Shown here one piece after another: positions 47,281-59,000 of a stretch of DNA of 64,000 nt. Every line of letters starts with the position of its first letter. The stretch's first letter is position 1. The position numbers were made by a program, and so were the translations under genes. The DNA is taken from positions 7,316,735 through 7,380,734 of the forward strand of contig NC_057769.1 of NCBI RefSeq assembly GCF_010389155.1. The letters are read 5' to 3'. The DNA is from Erigeron canadensis. Taxonomy: Eukaryota; Streptophyta; Magnoliopsida; Asterales; Asteraceae. The notes beneath the pieces were generated by a model. The model was not told the DNA's origin. It was given only the letters and a program-made list of their open reading frames with translations, and made no database searches.

Positions 47281-50200
47281 AATTAGCTACTGAAATTAGC
47301 AGCCCTCTAATTATAAGGTTAAACTGCTTAGCACCGCGTTTCTATGCGTGTCGGAATCGGGCTATGTTTAGCAAACTCTTTATTATTATGATAATGAAAT
47401 TAGGTAAAGCTGTAATAAGATAATGTAATAAAGTTATACTTTATGCTTTTTTTTAGTATATATGATTATAATAATAATACTATAGTGTTTGATACTTGAT
47501 TTGTTTACTAGCACCGTGTTAGAAGATAATATTGATTAAGATGTATTATATATTAAAGTAATAAGAAAATGTGAAATGTAGGCCCAGAAAGGAACAAGTG
47601 CAGATACAGAGATCTCTCTTTCAGCCGAGGAATCACCAGGTCACCGAAATGATACCGACAAGAATGATATTTTGGGTGATAATGATTCTGCTAATGCCGA
47701 TCCTTCTCCTCCTCCTATACATGGGTAATTTTTTTTTGGATCATGACCATTAGTTAAGCTATTATCCCCTGTTCAAAATGAGGAGTTTTTGTACTCTCTA
47801 GTCTATATTGTATTTGATCGTTTTGTGCATATTGTATGAATTTGGGTTACGTATACAATGGAATGTCATGTGCATTGTTTTGTAGTAATGTGTATTCATT
47901 TTCTTTTTTTCTTTTATCCGTTTGGTTGTTGGTTAGTGAAAGGAATGCTATATAAAGTATTTAATTTGAAGAGTATGCTTCTAAACCCTATGCTAATATT
48001 GGATCAAATGATGTGTCAAATTCTTCAGCAGCTTCTTACGTTATGAAGTTGTGCTTCCAATTTTATGGCTCATAGTTAAGACCTGAGAGATAAGAATCTT
48101 AATTACTTATATAGAGTGTGTTGTCAAGGAAGTTCTAGCAGCTTAAAGCTCATGGCCTTAAAAGAAGCTCTTATTGAATAAAAAACCATGTTTGGATGTA
48201 GCTTCTAGGAAGAAGCTCTCGAAAGCCCCCACCTTTAAGCAGAAAGTACTGCAATTAACAATAAAAAAAACCCCAGCCACCACTTGCAACTCTAGCTACT
48301 TTTGCCCACATATTCGTAGTCTCGTCAGTTGATGTCGTAAACTCGTAATGATACTTTATTACGCTTTATGATGCCGTTTATAATGAACTTAAAGCTGTGG
48401 CATAAGTTTTAACAACATAATGAGTTATAAGTTATAGTTCCATACTCATTATTGAATATACATGCCACTTGAAGCTCTTTTCTATTCTTTTCCAAACCAC
48501 ACCACATAGAGCTACAAAACCCACTCTTATTTCCTTAAAGTCTTAGACATACCACCACGTTCCTGTCCACCGCCCATTGCATCCCTGAGTGTCGGTGTCG
48601 ATGCGTTTTCAGATTCTACATACTCAATGCCAATACATAAACCGCCTACTGTTTTTGGTGCCCAATCATTTCAGTGAATCTAATGAACACTATTTGCAGC
48701 TCCTGTTTTTGTAGTCTATTTTAGTTTGTGGGTCGATTTTGCACTCTATAAACATATGAGATTTTAGTGACACAGTACACTAGTATCTGGTGTTAGGCTA
48801 TTTCCTCACTTTTGGAACTTCGTTATTCATGGCAAGTCTTATAGGGATTGTACTATAGTGTGTTGGTTCCATATGAAAATGCCATATGTTGTGGTAAAGT
48901 AGAACTAAAGTATCTTCGTTTGGCATTTTGCCATGACAGATGTTTTTTATGTAGCTTGATGGGTTTCGTATATATAGATCGAGGTGTTAGCGCGTGTTAG
49001 AAGTTGTGCTATATTACTAGTTTTTCCACTGGTTACCCATTAAGGGTTTTATGTACCTTTCAGCCAAGGCAAATTAAGCAGTTGGTAAAAATAAGAATTT
49101 AGATTATGTTAAGTTTATACTTGAATCTTACTTTATTTACTCGATGGTTGCACTGAACATTTAAGTGGTTGGTAATTCATGTAGTGGAGTATGAGCATCA
49201 AATATTAGAGAGTATCAGTTTTCATAATTTTGTTCGATATGTTATATGTGGTTCTTTGCTTTCTATGTTAGATTTGTTTATATATAAGTTGAGCAGAGAA
49301 CAAAATCACTTGAAAAGGATTATCACATTGTATTCAAATGCATGTGAACACTGTATATCACATATATTATTCAAGGAATAATGACTTGTTATACATGGTA
49401 AGCAAGTTTCTTAAGATACACAAATATATACATAACCTTAAAAATTACAAAAATTACAAATTGCAGCATCCAGTTACCATCACTAATGATATATGCCAGA
49501 TAAGTTAGTACTTTAACCATAGGGAGCACAAAAATCGCTGATTAAAGATCTCACTTATAGATGTGTATTCCAAATTATCTTACCATTTCCCTGAATCTTT
49601 CAGGATTGGTGGTGGGTCAGAAGCAACAAAAGGACAAATGACAATATTTTATAGTGGCAAGGTGAATGTCTATGATGATATTCCAGCTGATAAGGTATAT
49701 GATATATCTTATACATTTCAGCTTCTAACACTCTTATGTCACTAACTGAGCAATTTCAGGCACAGGCACTATTGCAGCTTGCTGCAAGCCCACTTCAGTT
49801 TTCTCAGGAAGATCCATTTGATGGAAACGTGTTGCAAGCTCCAAGCATCAATGTGTCCCCAGATTTCTCTGCCAGGCTCTCGCCAGTCATGCAAACAGGT
49901 TGGTCAACTTATTAAATGTATGCAATAGTTAGATTGCGGATTGTGGAACTTTTAATTAATGAATAATGAAACAATAGGTATTCAGTAATTGAAGTGTTCA
50001 TTTTCTTGGAAGCCATATAAGTATTGCTAAGTTAAGGTTGGTTGTAGTAGAAATTAACCCATTCTGCTTTTACTTAAGAGCCTGTAATTGCTTTTGTTGC
50101 TAGTTTATGCATGAAATAATGCATATAGTATATGTCACCCTTTACTTCTCGTGGCTTTCTATACCAAATGACATTGGCTCATAATCACACAGCTTAGTGA

Positions 50201-51782
50201 AAGGAGATGGATTGACTTTCAAGGGTTTCTGTTTTCAAAAGAAATGCTTGTTTATTTTCCAAGATTGGAATAATCTGGCTGGTTCAGATATAAGTCATTT
50301 TGGTGGGTTTAGCAGTAGCAGTATACATAGTGGCTGCATTGGGGAACTCTTCATTAATATAGGTCTTAAAAATACCTTTGTAGGCTTTTCAGGCAGAACC
50401 AGTGCTCAAAATGGAACAGGGAGGTTTAATTGGAATGTTAACTCTTGGCTGATATTTCACACTATTACCGCACATTTGTTCCAAGTGGGTTTAGAATCCA
50501 TAACCTCTTGGCTGGTGGGTCACCTCAATAAACTGCTAGGCAGAGATAGTCTGATTCCCTAAGACGTTTTTGGGACATTCATATTCTAATTCCCTTTTTG
50601 TGTTGATGTCTGTTATTTCTTGATCTTGATTTTGGTAAACAGATAGCTTGTTTGATTGAGTAGTCAAATAACTGAAATTAATGTCTTGGTAAACAATATT
50701 GTTAATAGGGCATTCTATTGGAAATGTAATATACTGATGTGTTATATGTATGGTCTATAGTGAGAATGGCAGATAACCATCAACTGCACATACAAGAAAG
50801 CTACATATCACGTGAAGAGAACTCTGGTAATTATGCATATCTGATATCCAAATTTGTTATGGGTCTATATGCCTCAGAATCTATTTTTGTAGCATTGATG
50901 TGTTTTTCTTCTCATGATTCTTTTATTTTCATGTTAAATGCGAACACCGTTTTGGCTTGTTTGTTTCTGCATAGCTTAAAACATATTGTGTTATCATTTG
51001 AGACATTATGAATGTCGAGTCACCTAAGTTGGCCAGTTTTCACATGATGGGGTCAATATTTTCCCTTCTCATCGGTAGTCTCAACGGCCATGCTCTGTAC
51101 ATTAAAGTAAAAGGGAAAATGTATTAGAGCTTCTGTTTTTTTAAGCGTGTACCTGGTTACCAGCATTTTTTACTAATAAAACAATAGATGTTTGCACTCA
51201 TATTTTACAATTTACAAACTAATTATTACAAGAAAAACAATTTGGCTGGAAAATGTTGGGGGTCAACCAACGTACCTTTTCTAGATGCATGCTAAAAGCT
51301 TCCAGTTTTGACCCATTAACCAACCTGCTTGTCCAGCTGATTAGCTACCTCTAATATCAAGTTAAAATGTCAAAGTTATCTCCTTGTGTATAATGATGTA
51401 TAATGAGCTATGCATTTTATTTCATGATGACCATCTTCTCCTTTAACAAGTCTATCTTCTTGTGCAACTGTATTTTGAAGCTGAATGTTCGGCAAGCAGA
51501 AAAGCGTCAGTTCAAAGATACCTAGAGAAGCGGAAGGACAGGTATCTTCACCTTAACCTTCAATAGTTAGCATATTCATCATTTGGATTGCTCCTTTGTC
51601 TTGCTTCTCACGTTCATGTTAGGTGAAGGTTTAAGAGCAAGAGAAAATCAGGAGCTGCAGGATTTGATGTATATGCAAACCATCAGATTGGGAATCACAG
51701 CCTACATGCTCAGTCGAGTAGGAGTGCCACTTGCTCACCACCTTCTCTCAGACCACCTAACACCCCTAATGGGTTTAGCTAA
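46785..51782 (+). CDS. PPD: PEAPOD / TIFY4-type transcriptional repressor
   Basis: Eight exons: 46785-46947, 47061-47203, 47582-47724, 49604-49694, 49760-49898, 50761-50826, 51481-51541 and 51629-51782. Phases agree throughout and the protein is 319 aa, like Arabidopsis PPD1/PPD2. After a Pro/Ser/Thr-rich start comes the PPD domain (about residues 28-75): LTEDDISQLTREDCRRFL and MRRPSWNKSQAIQQV. The TIFY motif TIFYSGKVNVYDDIPADK lies at about 163-180. A divergent Jas-like segment, SRKASVQRYLEKRKDRF, lies near 253-269, then SPPSLRPPNTPNGFS and the stop. PPD proteins recruit NINJA and KIX adaptors with TOPLESS to limit meristemoid division and leaf and seed size. They are turned over by the F-box protein SAP. 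The family is absent from grasses. The ends of exons 2 and 6 are the least certain joins. Confidence 0.92.
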
Positions 51783-54570
51783 GATTGAGCCATATATCGA
51801 AGAGTTCAAGTCTATCTGCCATCCTTGCTGACTAAAGGTAACATAGTAATTAGCATGTTCTACACGTCATCCCTTTTTATGTATGATTTTGAATGTTTTA
51901 ATATTCAGAATTTAAAATTTTGACACCTTGCTCTACGATTCGAAGTGCTTAAAGCTCTTCAAATCATTGTGCAAAGTAATGAAGTATAATTGTATTGCTT
52001 AAAACTTTCCAAATCATTTTTTGAAAAGGTTATAGTACAGCTGAGCTTATGTGATTTCTGTAATCATATTTAACACTATTTATAGAAAACCGGGCAAAGT
52101 TTTTGCGTTGACCTGCCTGTACAAAATTATTACCCTATTTATACCTGAACCCTGTTTGATTTGTTTCCAATCCATTCGACGTATTTTGCCATCTCTAATC
52201 CACACTTTCGTTGCTAGTGTTATTAACATGATATTATATGGCTTGCCATATAACTTATACTTCTTTAACTATTCTAATCTTGCTCAACTTGCTAGTTACT
52301 TAAAGAGAGGTGCTCTCAATATTCTTGAGAACCCAACATTTACTCTCCCTAGGTGTCTTATCGTATTTCTATTCTGAACTATTGCACATCATATGTATAG
52401 ATCTTTAAATCCTTCTTAATACCATCCCGTTGAACTCCCACCAGTAGAAAGTTTACAACTTGGAGACTTGGACACATTGATCTGAGGGTCTTTGTTGTTA
52501 ACATATGTTGAACAACCTTTTTTATACAAGTCCTATTCTTAATTCTCCTACCTTACAATATCCTTGATTCAAAAGCAATAGAATGTTTGTCATCTTTTAT
52601 TTGAGAACTGAGATCTATAGCTGGATGGGGCCTTGTTAGCTTCGTTTCATACAACAAAAGCTTGTTTTATGCTATAATTTTCTTATATGGGGATTTTATC
52701 TTATAAGTTCATTATTACTATTATTAATATAGTTAATATCCAACAAATCCTATTTCAAGTTAAGCTAGGATAGGCTGAAGTTAATGAAAGAGTATGGAAC
52801 ACAACGAAGATAGTTAGCTGAACCCCTCGGGGTTCTTGAACATGAATGACATCCTTACCTGCATTCCTAACTAATGCCTACTCCAAACAACTCTAAATTA
52901 GGCAAACTAGTCAAGGACGCCAAACTGGTAGAATTTATAAAGTATGGGTTGCTGCTACTCCCTGTCAACACTTAATCTCCATTTTTTTTAATATTATAAT
53001 TATTTGATGTATGAAATCTGGTAAATAAATTAATACCACCATAATATAGCTATTTCTAAAATGTTATATTTTGGAGGTTATAAAAGAATATAAACCAACC
53101 CATATGACCTACAGATTTTGCCCATTTGCCTGTTGGTGATAAAATATATTAATCAAAACAACCCAGTTTTTGTTACATGGACCGTGGCTCTCACTCTACA
53201 AATCTTTAATCATTTTTTTTGTTTAAAACTTGGTATGTGGTGATTTGTGCCCCCACCCCTTTTTTTTTCCTTTCTTCATAGAAGAACTAGTGTTAAATAC
53301 TTCAATGTTATGAGAAGGTGACAAGATTTTGATAGTTGTAACAGTGGCTGGGTTGAACGTTCAGGGTAATTAACAATAGTTCTACTGTTCTAGATTCATT
53401 TGGAAAACTTCTTGTACGGGTTCAAATGGGTCGGTCGATTGACAGCACAAAGCTTTTTATCCTCTTTTGGCTTCTTCATAAACTAAATATAGAAAGATAA
53501 TGTCGACAGCTTGCCTCCGGCAATTTTTGGACTGTCTGCAGGTTTGGACTTGCAAGAACCCATTTCTTTGAAGATGACGAAGGATGCCAGAAACATAAAG
53601 TGTTAATTGAAGGCAGGTATATTCAACTTAAGATATAGTAGGCATCGGTTGCAGTTCTCTAGTTAGTAGAGTGGAGGATTCTTAGTATAACGCTTTTGAG
53701 AATGTTAGGATTTTGAGGTGCTTCGTAGTGTTGTATGTTTATGTTCATCGGCAATGGTTTTGTAAAATGTTGGTGGTTGTTTAAGGCATTTGAGAGTCGT
53801 GCTGCAACACAAGCAATAGAGTTCTCAAAGGGTAAATCCGTAAATATCTTTATAACATGTCATCTTATATTTTGTATTGCGTGTATCATTGGTCAAACTG
53901 AATTTCCATTTCTGGTCAATCATTTTTTGACCTACACGCAACAGATGCTCCAGGCTTTGATCTTTCTAGCCCTCATTTGGTGGATCGGACTATTGGAGTA
54001 CAACCCTGTATAGAGTTATAAACAGCCTATATAGATGGTCGGAAACTCGGAATTGTTATGAGTTGATTTTAATACATTTTCAAATTCTATTTCTGGTCCG
54101 TCATTGTTTACCAATGTGCTGTACTGCAGTGGACACCCCAGTTTAATTGAACCGACACCCCATAGGTGGATGCGGGTAAAATCTATTACAGAAAACTAAA
54201 AACAATTTATTTAGATTGAAACTGGAGTATATAATTTCACTTTTTTGTGAGCTAAGGAAGATTATATTTATGCGAGATTTAAAAGTTTGCATCGTGTACA
54301 TATTTTGAGCCAAAATTGCTTGTTCGAGTCAAATGTGACCACGAATTTAGTTATAACTCAAAAGATTTCCTGAAGTCAAATATAAATAAATGTTAATTAT
54401 GTGAATGAACATTTTAACTGGTTGCTAATTAGTTACTAAATTATATTGTTGGCATGAGCTATAATCAATTGAAAACTAAAATTTTAATGAAAACTGATCG
54501 AAACATACCGTTATCTGAATTTTCACAGAACTTTTAGTTTTTAATTGAACTTTCAGTTTTTATATATAAA
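51783..54570. other. Intergenic or extended PPD 3' region
   Basis: No independent gene was recognised. Around 53542-53617 and 53786-53829, AG/GT-bounded stretches are open and less AT-rich, for example a frame reading THFFEDDEGCQKHKVLIEG. These could be alternative 3' exons or untranslated exons of the PEAPOD transcript, or chance. I cannot place them in a family. Confidence 0.35.
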
Positions 54571-54584
54571 GATAAAAATATATT

Positions 54585-54615
54585 TACTCGCGTATTACGC
54601 GGGACAATAATCTAG
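54585..54615 (+). mobile_element. Helitron 3' terminus
   Basis: Hairpin CGCGTA-T-TACGCG, then ACAATAAT-type spacing and CTAG (54612-54615) followed by T. The 5' boundary was not located. Immediately downstream, 54720-54800 holds an inverted GC-rich patch like the Helitron-like tails elsewhere. Confidence 0.55.
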
Positions 54616-55601
54616 TTATATTGATATAAGGTTGTAACTAAAAGTCTGAATTCATATAACGTTTTTTGCTTCTTCATAAAAAATTTAGAACTCTATTATA
54701 CTACATATATACAAGCATGTTACCCGCATAATGCGGTGGTAGTCGTGGCAGCGACGATGTGATGGCAGGGGAGATTGTTAATGGTAGATAAGGCGTAGAG
54801 TGATGTAGATAATCGATTTAAAAATAATTGATGGAAATGGTTAATGGAAATATTTTAAAAGATGAAAGATTGATAGTGTAATTTAATCTTTAATGTTAAG
54901 ATGACAGTATAGGAGGATTTTTTTCAAAAGGTGTTAAATGAAAATATTACATACTTTTCAACACTTCTATAAATAAAGTGTTATTTTCTTTATAATATAG
55001 TATAAATTTATAGAATTATAAACTGTAGATAACAAATCCATATATATGTATGTTAGGGATCCTGGAAGAAAATAACTTAAAGAGACATGATCGATTTTAA
55101 TTTTTTTTGCTTGTTTTTTTAAAATTTTTTTTTTTTATAATTGTGTTTGACACAAATCCATTTTAAACCAAAAAAATTTAAAAAATAAAAATAATAAATA
55201 CAACTTACACATGTGTAGATATCTACACGCAAGGTATAAAAACTTATACATGTAGGGAATTTTTTTTCCCCTTTGAATTTTTAATCTTTTTATTTTTTGA
55301 AAATGGATTTTAACGAAAAGATAATAATAATATAATTTAAAAATGAAAAATAAATTAAAAATCAATCTTCTTTCCCTTCTATTTTTAAACTAAACTTTCA
55401 TTTGATCTCTCTTTATATATCTTATTTATACTACTATATAAAAATTATAACCTAATGTTCAAAGTTAAAAAAAAATGAGATATATGCGAAATTACCAAAC
55501 CACCTTTATCATTTGACAATGCTGCCAGGTCAACGGTTATCATATCGCGGACATAGCCGCATAATGGCTTGATCACGTGAGTACCATGTTATTATATTAA
55601 A
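54616..55601. other. Intergenic, no gene seen
   Basis: AT-rich. At 55200-55245 the words ACACATGTGTAG and CATGTAGGG recur. No coding potential was found. Confidence 0.45.
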
Positions 55602-55913
55602 GGGTTTAGTGTGCCAGAATGCAACAAACTATGCCCAAAAGGTTATAGTGTGCACGAACTAACGTTTTTTTTATTGTATGCATAAACTTAATAAAAAAGT
55701 TTATATCATGCAACTTTTTGTAACCGATCAATAAAAACTTTACATGTGACCTGTTCAAAATTTTTTTTTTTACACTTGGCAGCTCATACACATTGCATAA
55801 TTTGAACATTTTTATTAAGTTTATGCATACAATAGAAAAAAACGTTAGTTCGTACACACTATAACCTTTTTGGCATAATTTGTTGCATTCCGGATTTCCG
55901 GCGCACTAATCCC
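55602..55913. mobile_element. Mutator-like MITE, family M1, copy D
   Basis: The ends are GGGTTTAGTGTGCCAGAATG and the complement of GGGATTAGTGCGCCGGAAAT. Flanks TATATTAAA (55593-55601) and AATATTAAA (55914-55922) match at 8 of 9 positions. It lies only 135 bp before the LFG start codon, within its promoter or leader. Confidence 0.82.
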
Positions 55914-56048
55914 AATATTAAATATGTTTTAACAATCCTAAACCTCATCCCCAATTTTTGCATCGTCAACTCCGTTAACCAAAAATAAATACAACTCCAG
56001 AACCTTTTAACAAATTATTTCCCCAAATCACACAAATTATTCAAAAAA

Positions 56049-59000
56049 ATGTTTAACCAACCGTTTATGAAACCCGGAGACATCGAATCCGGGTCATCGG
56101 CCCAGCTATATCCGATGATGATGGAGTCACCGGAGCTCCGGTGGTCTTTCATCCGTAAAATATATTCAATCGTGGCCGTACAGTTACTTTTAACCGCCGT
56201 TGTTGGCGCCGTGGTTATTTCTTATCATCCGATTGTTACTTTTTTAACCACTACTAATGCCGGTTTCGCTTGTTATATACTTTTGATTGTTGCTCCCTTT
56301 ATCAGTATGAATTTTTCTTAAAACGATGTCGTTTTTACAATTCTTAGTTATCATTTATATTTGTATTGTATGTATAGGTTTGGAAATGAATTTAATTATA
56401 ACCCCTAAATATATCGTATGTATTTAACTTAGAATGCGTTTATATATATATATATAAGTGAATTTGTTAAATTTTATGGCTTAGAGATAAATGTGTAATG
56501 AAGTAGAAGGCTTGATTTTTGTAAAGCTATAGAAACGATCGACACGGATGCACCTAAGTTATGAAAACCGATACAATGCTAAAGTGTGTATATGTGGATA
56601 CATTTGAACATTAAGCTTCCTTAACTATTAGTTTTATAAATTTCGATTGATTTTGGTGTTGTTGGTTGCTTTTTTTTTGTGCAGCTTTGTGCCCATTGTC
56701 GTATTACTATCAGCGGCATCCGGTTAACTACTTGCTACTTGGGATATTTACTGTCTCTCTTGCTTTTGCGGTTGGTTTGACATGTGCATATACTAGTGGT
56801 AAGTAATTAATTTTAAGTTAATCTTATATGGTTTGTGTATTGGATATTACTATCTTTAGTGATGCAAATGAATTAGGTTATGATCCAACTAATCTGACTA
56901 CAAATTTGAGCTCGAAATGTAAAAGAAGTATAATTAAAGTTTATAATATTTAGGCTCAAAATTTTATCTGAGTATAATGATTCCTGAACAATATTATAAC
57001 TAGCATTGTAGCTGCACAATGCGATGGTGAAAGTGTGTGTGATTATAGGTATGTAGTAACTGATACGTTTGAGTTGTGTTTGTTTATATATAACCGATGT
57101 AGTCAATTTCAGTGGTATACCAGTGGTATACTAGTGGTATTTCGGTTTTCGTTCCTCCACTGGTATTCCAGTCAAGATTTCTGTCCAAAATTTCGCTACC
57201 GGGATTTTCGGTCAAATTTCGGTGGTATACCGGTTTTCAGATTTTATTTATTTTTTATTTTTTATTTTTGTCCTAACTTTAAATACAACATAAGAAACAC
57301 TAATTTTTGCAAGTATTAACACTAATCTATCAAGTATTGACACTTTTAAGCTTGACTTTTGATATTTAGATTAAGTATTTAATTAATATAACTGCTATTT
57401 GTGTATAATTGTGATATTTTTGGTATATATATAATTATATATAATATTTTACATAATATTAAACTTACCGAAATACCACCGAAATTACCAAAATTTCCTG
57501 TACCGGTCCTTGACCGAAACACCGAAATTTTGGTCCTTAACTACTTAGTATGTAACGAAAAATTGTGGTGGTGTTCTGGTTACAATGATGAGAAATAAGA
57601 TATCCAAGGGCTTACCCTCAATTTTAAGGCCCTATTCTTACACATGAGTAGGCCCTCTAGTAGATGAATTATATAATAATGTAGATATGGATGTACACAT
57701 GCTAAAGTTTTGGTAATTGCTTTCGGGTGGAGCTTTTAATAAGCTTGTTTCATACTTCCATCCATTACACATATTTTGATATATGTTTTGAGCTATTGAA
57801 GCTCTAAAACTGAGTTTGACAAAAACTGCATCAACAACCCTCACTAAGGGGATGTGAGGGAGTGCTTTTTGAAGAGATTATTTGATTATCAGCAAAACAC
57901 ATTTGTAATGTGAACTTCTCTAAGATAACACAGTTTTGAAATATCAGGTTGGGACATGTGTTTTCAAAACTCGGATTTAAAAATTCAAAATTTATTTTGA
58001 AAACGCAATCCTAAACATACCTTAAGCCATTAAACCGAGTTTGAGCTCAGCCTAAGAGTTAAGACTGTCAAGCTTAGATCAAGCTTGGCTTGGCACATTT
58101 GCAGTCCGAATTACTATCATCTGTCAATTGGAGTATGTTAAGTGTATCTCATCAATTTCATAAGATCAAAACCATGGAAAGCATTAATGACTTGTCAAAA
58201 AAGGCTTTCGTTTTATTACAAATTAACAACAATTTACTTGAAAATGCATGAAATACATTGTAGCGTGCAAAAAGCGATCTTTGACACACTTTTATTTCTT
58301 TTTTAATCAGTGAGCTTCACAATATTGATAATATAGTGGTTTGCTGGCAAGTGTTCTTTAATCGATAGGATCCTGTATAAGTTTCGGATGAAAACAGTTA
58401 TTCCCTAGCATGGAAATGTTGAGTGAGCTGTTAGTTAATTACCAAAACCGATATATATTTTGTTGAGTTAATTACAATTTTCGTCCCTGTCGTCGGCTCT
58501 TACTTGCCCTAGCTTTCATTTATTACAGTTTTAGTCCAAAATGGTTTGCTCCGTTTGCACTTTTGGTCCAAATCATTAACTGACGTTAAAAAAACCCATC
58601 ACATGACCTGCACATGATGGGTATATTAGTCTTTTCATTTCCTTGCCGACAACCACCATGAATGGTAACCACTACCACAACTGCCAATGCCGCCACTACC
58701 ATCTCTATATGTATCTCTAGATCTACACACTATATGCGTGTGTCGAATCTTCTTGAACGACATCCCCACCAAATATTATATTGTTACAACGAAAGATTAC
58801 CCATGAAGACAATAACTTTCAAGTTTATGACCATGTGTCTAAACTATTGTCATAGTTTTATGTGTTGTGATCTGTGATGCATCACATGAACCTAGGCCTT
58901 TTTAATCAAATAGTGGATTTGGATTTATTTGGTAGTTTAGAATATCTAGTTGATGAAGAAGGAAATCTGGAAATTTTTTTTATTGATTTGTTACTGGTGA

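Noticed and set aside
50197..50562. 121-codon open frame on the plus strand
   Set aside because: It lies wholly inside PEAPOD intron 5, has no recognisable domain, and the flanking exons splice cleanly across it.
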